Of a stretch of DNA of 64,000 nucleotides, positions 60,201 through 64,000 are shown one piece after another (within the stretch, counting starts at the first letter, position 1; every line of letters begins with the position of its first letter). Source of the DNA: Cryptomeria japonica (lineage: Eukaryota; Streptophyta; Pinopsida; Cupressales; Cupressaceae); assembly GCF_030272615.1 (NCBI RefSeq), contig NC_081413.1, positions 23,128,501 to 23,192,500 of the forward strand, read 5' to 3'. The translations under genes were made by a program, and so were the position numbers. The notes beneath the pieces are model-generated. The model worked only from the letters and a program-made list of their open reading frames with translations, ran no database searches and had not been told where the DNA came from.

Positions 60201-60956
60201 AGCAAGGTATGAGGCATAATCAAATGTTATTGCTAGGGAAGGGTTTAGAATTTGTGCAATCATTAACATATAATGGGTTGGCATATTCTTTTCAGCATCC
60301 TCTCCAAAAATCTGGCATAATGCCCAATACATACCCTTAGCTCTCAGAGTGAATAGGTTGAGAGAGAATGGTTCCATTGTGTTGGGGCCTACAACTATTA
60401 ACCCCCCTATCTTTACAAAGAATTCTTTCAATGGGCCACTTCTAAAATGATCCCTTTGTGTGTTGTAAACCTAGGCTAACAACTCAAAGTCAATAGGTTC
60501 TAACAAATTGGAGGACTCACTGAGTTTAAACAATTTCCTGAATTCATCTTCATTTATCTCAATCAAGATTGATCCCTTTATGTTCCTGATGCATCTTACC
60601 ATAGAGTCATAATTCTGTACAATTAGGGCTAACAGATCTACATCCATTAAAACACCTGGGACCACAAGCTTTCCTACATCTTGCTTCCATATGCCATTCA
60701 AAGGAGCTGGGGAATTCCTCTACCCAAAACTAACTTTGAAGAGTCCTAAGCCTGACGATCCTATTTTAGGATCCCTCTACCAATTACCCTTATCATAAAG
60801 GCCATCTCCAATTTTTAGACAAGGGTTCTTAGGTACTACCTCTTTGGCCTTAGCCCCATGAGCATTGGTGGACATGGTTGATTGCTCTAAAAACTCATCA
60901 CAGATATTTCGGTCCTAGTAATTCACCTTCCCTGTCAATTCTCTTCTAGGTGCCAT
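57232..60956 (-). pseudogene. Element B: ~1,240-codon ORF of an unrecognised retroelement-like family
   Basis: From ATG at 60956 (MAPRRELTGKVNY) one minus-strand frame can be followed to TAA at 57234-57232. It is broken by 12 internal stops (8 TAG, 4 TAA, no TGA) and one frameshift near 59935. Regions in order: N-terminal basic stretch; a globular part of about 600 residues (GSILIEINEDEFRKLFKL, MYWALCQIFGEDAEK, DRSFGWYSMSMHMFLFKG, NWGDIYLYPVSTIFRVFGF, EVLRQIGGVQEAEL); a 'YTSYDPLSSFNPF' block; a nuclear-signal-like segment (SKGKRKVEDV, PKKQR); an acidic stretch; and a long helical C-terminus (57688-58590) with a Pro/Ser hinge. No polymerase, integrase or nuclease motif is seen. Element A is a diverged relative. 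A gag-like protein of a large non-autonomous element is the likeliest explanation. Confidence 0.6.
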
Positions 60957-61289
60957 TCTGGTCAAACAATTATACCACTAGCAACTAGCATAGACCTCTA
61001 ATGAAGTAATTCACACAACAGTATTTGAGAACAAACCAAGAGTTATCAAGAAAAGCACAAGAAACCTAATTATTCGCCTGAAGAAAATTGCTCTACAACA
61101 ATTCACCCTGCAACAAACTTCGATGAAACAATACTTAGCAATCAAGTTGATGCGGACTCAAAAAGGATAAGTTGGCATTTAAGTTTTAGAAATTAACTCC
61201 GCATGCTTTGGCTTTCTTTTCATAATTTAATTCGCCAAATTGAACTCAAAACTGGCTCCAACGGGTCATAATTCCTCTAAGTCTTTCCT
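60957..61289 (-). other. Leader upstream of element B ORF
   Basis: No gene. It separates the B start codon from the degenerate repeat array. Confidence 0.4.
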
Positions 61290-62290
61290 CTATTTCGCTT
61301 TTTCGCTATTTCGCAGAACATAAAACCCGTGCTCTTTTCTTTCATGAAACAACGTTGATCGTTGGATCATGAGAACTTGCATCGCCTTTATCTCCATTTG
61401 ATCTCTTTGCTTCAGTGTCGGGCCCTACCTCCTTTTCACCACTTCACGGACTTTAATAGTCCTTCACTTTTCCTTCACGAGGCCATGCCAAGCGTTAGAT
61501 CAAACTCAAATCACCCGGCCTTTAAATCCAACCGGGACCATCAATCCTTTTAGTTAACCGCGCCTCATCTTGATAGCGAATGGTTTTTGCCATTTCACTG
61601 AGGTTAAGCTACGGGCATCTTAGGGCCACGAGACAATGAGAAGCGTTGGATCAATCTTGAGATGAATGCCTTTTAAGTGGGATTTTTACCCAGGAATTAC
61701 TTACCCCACTTGTTCTTTGGTTAATAAGCACCACATGTCAATCGGCCATTAGCCCTAGAAACTCCTTTTGTTTCCACCATTAATCTACCACGTGTTCCCT
61801 TTTACTATTCCCACATAACTGCTGGTTACACCTTAGGCAGGCCCTCAACCACTTTTAGAGCCACGTGGCATTTGACACATCACTATCGAGCTCTACAAAA
61901 AGTGGCAGTTGTTATGCGACATCACACCTCCATGTGAATTCCACTTGTCTTTCACGACTTCGCGAACATTATACTTCATTTGTCTTGTAGTCGCGAATCA
62001 ACACGAGGCATTGATCTTTTTCCAACCCGATCATTCTTTAACCAAAGAAGACCGCTTATCTCTGGGACCTGCCAAACCCTTTCGCCACTTCGTGAAGGTT
62101 AAAACACGTTCAGCTTGATCTCATGAAACCACATTGTTCGTCCGATCAGATGAAACTTGATCAGTGTTTAGCTTTGGTCCAAACCTATATGTCGAGTCCT
62201 CCTTCGCCTTTCGCTACTTTGCGGAAACTAAGTTTCGAGCACTTTTTGGTTGCAAATCAACGCGGGCCGTTAGATCAACAAAAAATCGCA
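61290..62290 (-). repeat. Degenerate array with TTCGCNACTTCGCGAA-type motifs
   Basis: About six loose units lie at 61298, 61436, 61591, 61954, 62080 and 62209. Each has a CGCNACTTCGCGAA-like core, then a TTAA/ACTAA step, then an ACG..CGTTGGATCA-like segment 30-60 bases on. Spacing is irregular (about 125-360). It sits on the promoter side of element B. Confidence 0.55.
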
Positions 62291-62610
62291 TGATACTTAT
62301 AAGGCCCGATAGACATTAGAAAAGGTAGATTAAAAGCGAACAAGAATAAAATATTTAAAGGGACCGCCTAGGTAAATGACAAGGGGAGAACACTTTTATG
62401 ATAAATGGACCCATCGCTTAAGTGAAAAAAGTAATGCCAAATTAGAAACCAAAAGGGCTTTTCTCAGGTATTGAAGCAACTTAAAACCTAAACCCTGAAC
62501 CCCTTAGGATTTAAAACAAATTGAAAGAACACAGGCATACCAGACATAGAGTTTTCAAAAAAGCTAGCCAGTTATGGACTGAGAACATCCATTTTTAAAA
62601 CAGTGATAAC
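62291..62610. other. No recognisable gene
   Basis: Short spacer between two repeat arrays, with no coding signal. Confidence 0.45.
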
Positions 62611-63500
62611 AGGACCATCCCTTTCAGTGAGTCTTTTTGCACCGATAGTGTTATATCCTCGAAGACCTTTTATTGTCGATGAGAACCATCTCCACTTTCC
62701 TCGATATCTTTTATCGACGGAGTTACTGTCTTCGATGAGTCCTTTCTAAAGTTCATTGGCGTTTGCTTTCTTCGATGCCCTTTTTATATCGATGAGACAT
62801 CGCTGGGTCTCATCGATACTATTTGAATCTTAGATACTTCGATAGAATGCTTTTAGACTTGTTTGATAACTTATGGGTTATTACAGTATCAATGAAAATG
62901 ATGATTTCTTCCAAAGAGAGATGGCTTCTATCGATGAAACCATGTGTATCGGAGACATGCCTTTTAGTCTCCTCGAAACTCATTCTCATCGAAATCTTTT
63001 TGCTATCCATCGGGTTTCATGTTGAAGAGACTTTGGACTTCAGTGGCTTCTTTTGTCCTCCCATCGAAACTCATATCCTTATCGATATCATTCATCGATG
63101 TAGTTTTCTTCTGTTTTATCAATATCACTTTTTCAATGAGAATGCTTCTTTCGGTGAATCTTCTTTATCTTGCATTGATGATATTGTTTCTTCAAAAGCC
63201 TTTTCTCATCGGTGGGGGCCACCTCTACTTTCTTTGATACCTTTTGTTGGTGGGACCATCCCTTTAGTGAGTCTTTTTGCACCGATAGTGTTATATCCTC
63301 GAAGACCTTTTCTTGTCGATGAGAACCATCTCCACTTTCCTCGATATCTTTTATCGATGGAGTTACTGTCTTTGATGAGTCCTTTCTGAAGTTCATCGGC
63401 ATTTTCTTTCTTCGATGCCCATTTTATATCGATGAGACATCGCTGGGTCTCATTGATACTATTTGAATCTTAGATACTTCAATAGAATGCTTTTAGCCAA
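62611..63500. repeat. Direct repeat, ~244 bp copies 643 bp apart, rich in ATCGATGAG motifs
   Basis: 62611-62853 and 63254-63497 match closely (GTGAGTCTTTTTGCACCGAT, GATGAGAACCATCTCCACTT, AGACATCGCTGGGTCTCAT). Within and between them TATCGATGAG, CTTCGATGAG and CATCGATGTAG recur, many containing the palindrome ATCGAT. The middle part (63016-63257) is also found left of element B. Confidence 0.8.
63016..63257. repeat. Right copy of the direct repeat flanking element B
   Basis: See the left copy at 56173-56413. Lies inside the ATCGATGAG-rich array. Confidence 0.75.
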
Positions 63501-63539
63501 GAAAGAAGTCCTTATCGCTGGGTCTCGCCAAACCTTTTT

Positions 63540-64000
63540 GTAAGGAAGTTAAGTAGCGGAAACAACTTCCTACACTAACCTTGAGAGGAGGGTAATGCAA
63601 AACTTTTTCAGATCATTACAATAGTTACAGAAAATAGAAATAGATATAATAGCAATCATACCACAACACAATGATTTACATGGGGAAAACCCTTTCGGGA
63701 GAAAAACCCCACCCTCCAAAAGCAGCTCAATATTTTATTCAGCAATCAAAAATAGATTACAAAATACTTGCAGAGCAAGCTCTTCGCAGGAGTACCATTA
63801 ATCAGAGATTCAGAGGCAACTCAATAGCCATAAGACTCTTACACACAACCTCTATCTCACACACCTCATAAATAGGAGATACAATACAAGAAACCGTCAA
63901 ACGGTATTACAAAACCATGGGCTAAAACCACCCAATAAGGTGTAGCCGACCTTATCTCCCTTCTATGACATGTTAAAGCACACATCAACACGTGTCGCTC
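63540..64000 (-). repeat. Copia-type LTR, third example, cut by the right window edge
   Basis: CTTGAGAGGAGGGTAATGCA (about 63581) and ATGGGGAAAACCCTTTCGGG (63680) followed by AGAAAAACCCC repeat the motif pair seen at 25651/25990 and 43287/43438. On the minus strand TATTTATGAGG (63874-63864) would be the TATA box upstream of the GGTTTTTCTCCCGAAAGGGT U5-type motif. The outer end lies beyond the window. Confidence 0.55.

Overview
The window looks like repeat-dominated intergenic DNA from a large plant genome, most likely a gymnosperm (conifer-type). This inference rests on the kinds of repeats and their coding style, not on any marker gene. I see long LTRs, a gypsy-type gag, copia-type LTRs, plant L1-type LINEs with RNase H, a two-gene CACTA (En/Spm) transposon with plant-style introns, and a PPR fragment. 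Composition is AT-rich and almost every coding stretch is broken. I see no intact ordinary host gene, no tRNA or rRNA gene, no CRISPR and no prokaryotic feature.

Layout. 1-4867: 5' part of a minus-strand LTR retrotransposon (LTR, leader with a ~303-bp tandem repeat, open gag frame running off the left edge). 4868-6260: array of ~49-bp palindromic repeats, then the TATA-containing rest of another LTR-like sequence. 6260-11170: mostly unrecognised decayed DNA with one weak gag-like remnant. 11172-13430: a 5'-truncated LINE. 15068-16345: a minus-strand coiled-coil repeat gene remnant cut by a second LINE (16346-~23247), which itself contains a ~1.1-kb fragment of the same gag/leader family as the left edge. 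23340-24930: microsatellites, then an array of 'GGAACCCC'-type repeats with a TATA box. 24995-30029: decayed long ORF (element A) interrupted by a copia-type solo LTR with a perfect 5-bp target duplication. 30940-33310: degenerate arrays and an LTR-like remnant. 33340-34860: degraded copies of the coiled-coil gene. 37090-41982: a nest of related LTRs whose order of events can be read from target duplications and a 1.2-kb tandem duplication. 43264-44460: copia-type LTR. 45234-45990: PPR pseudogene. 47441-55205: CACTA element with a TNP2-like transposase gene and a second multi-exon gene. 57232-60956: element B, a better-preserved relative of element A on the minus strand, with degenerate repeat arrays at 61290-63500. 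63540-64000: start of another copia-type LTR.

No pathway is encoded; the genes relate as parts of mobile elements. The most unusual items are the A/B family (a ~1,240-codon ORF with no recognisable polymerase or integrase, whose copy B is broken only by TAG/TAA codons and one frameshift), arrays of different palindromic or degenerate repeats that recur in the promoter-side regions of unrelated LTR-type elements, and a coiled-coil repeat family with an LWxxCK motif.
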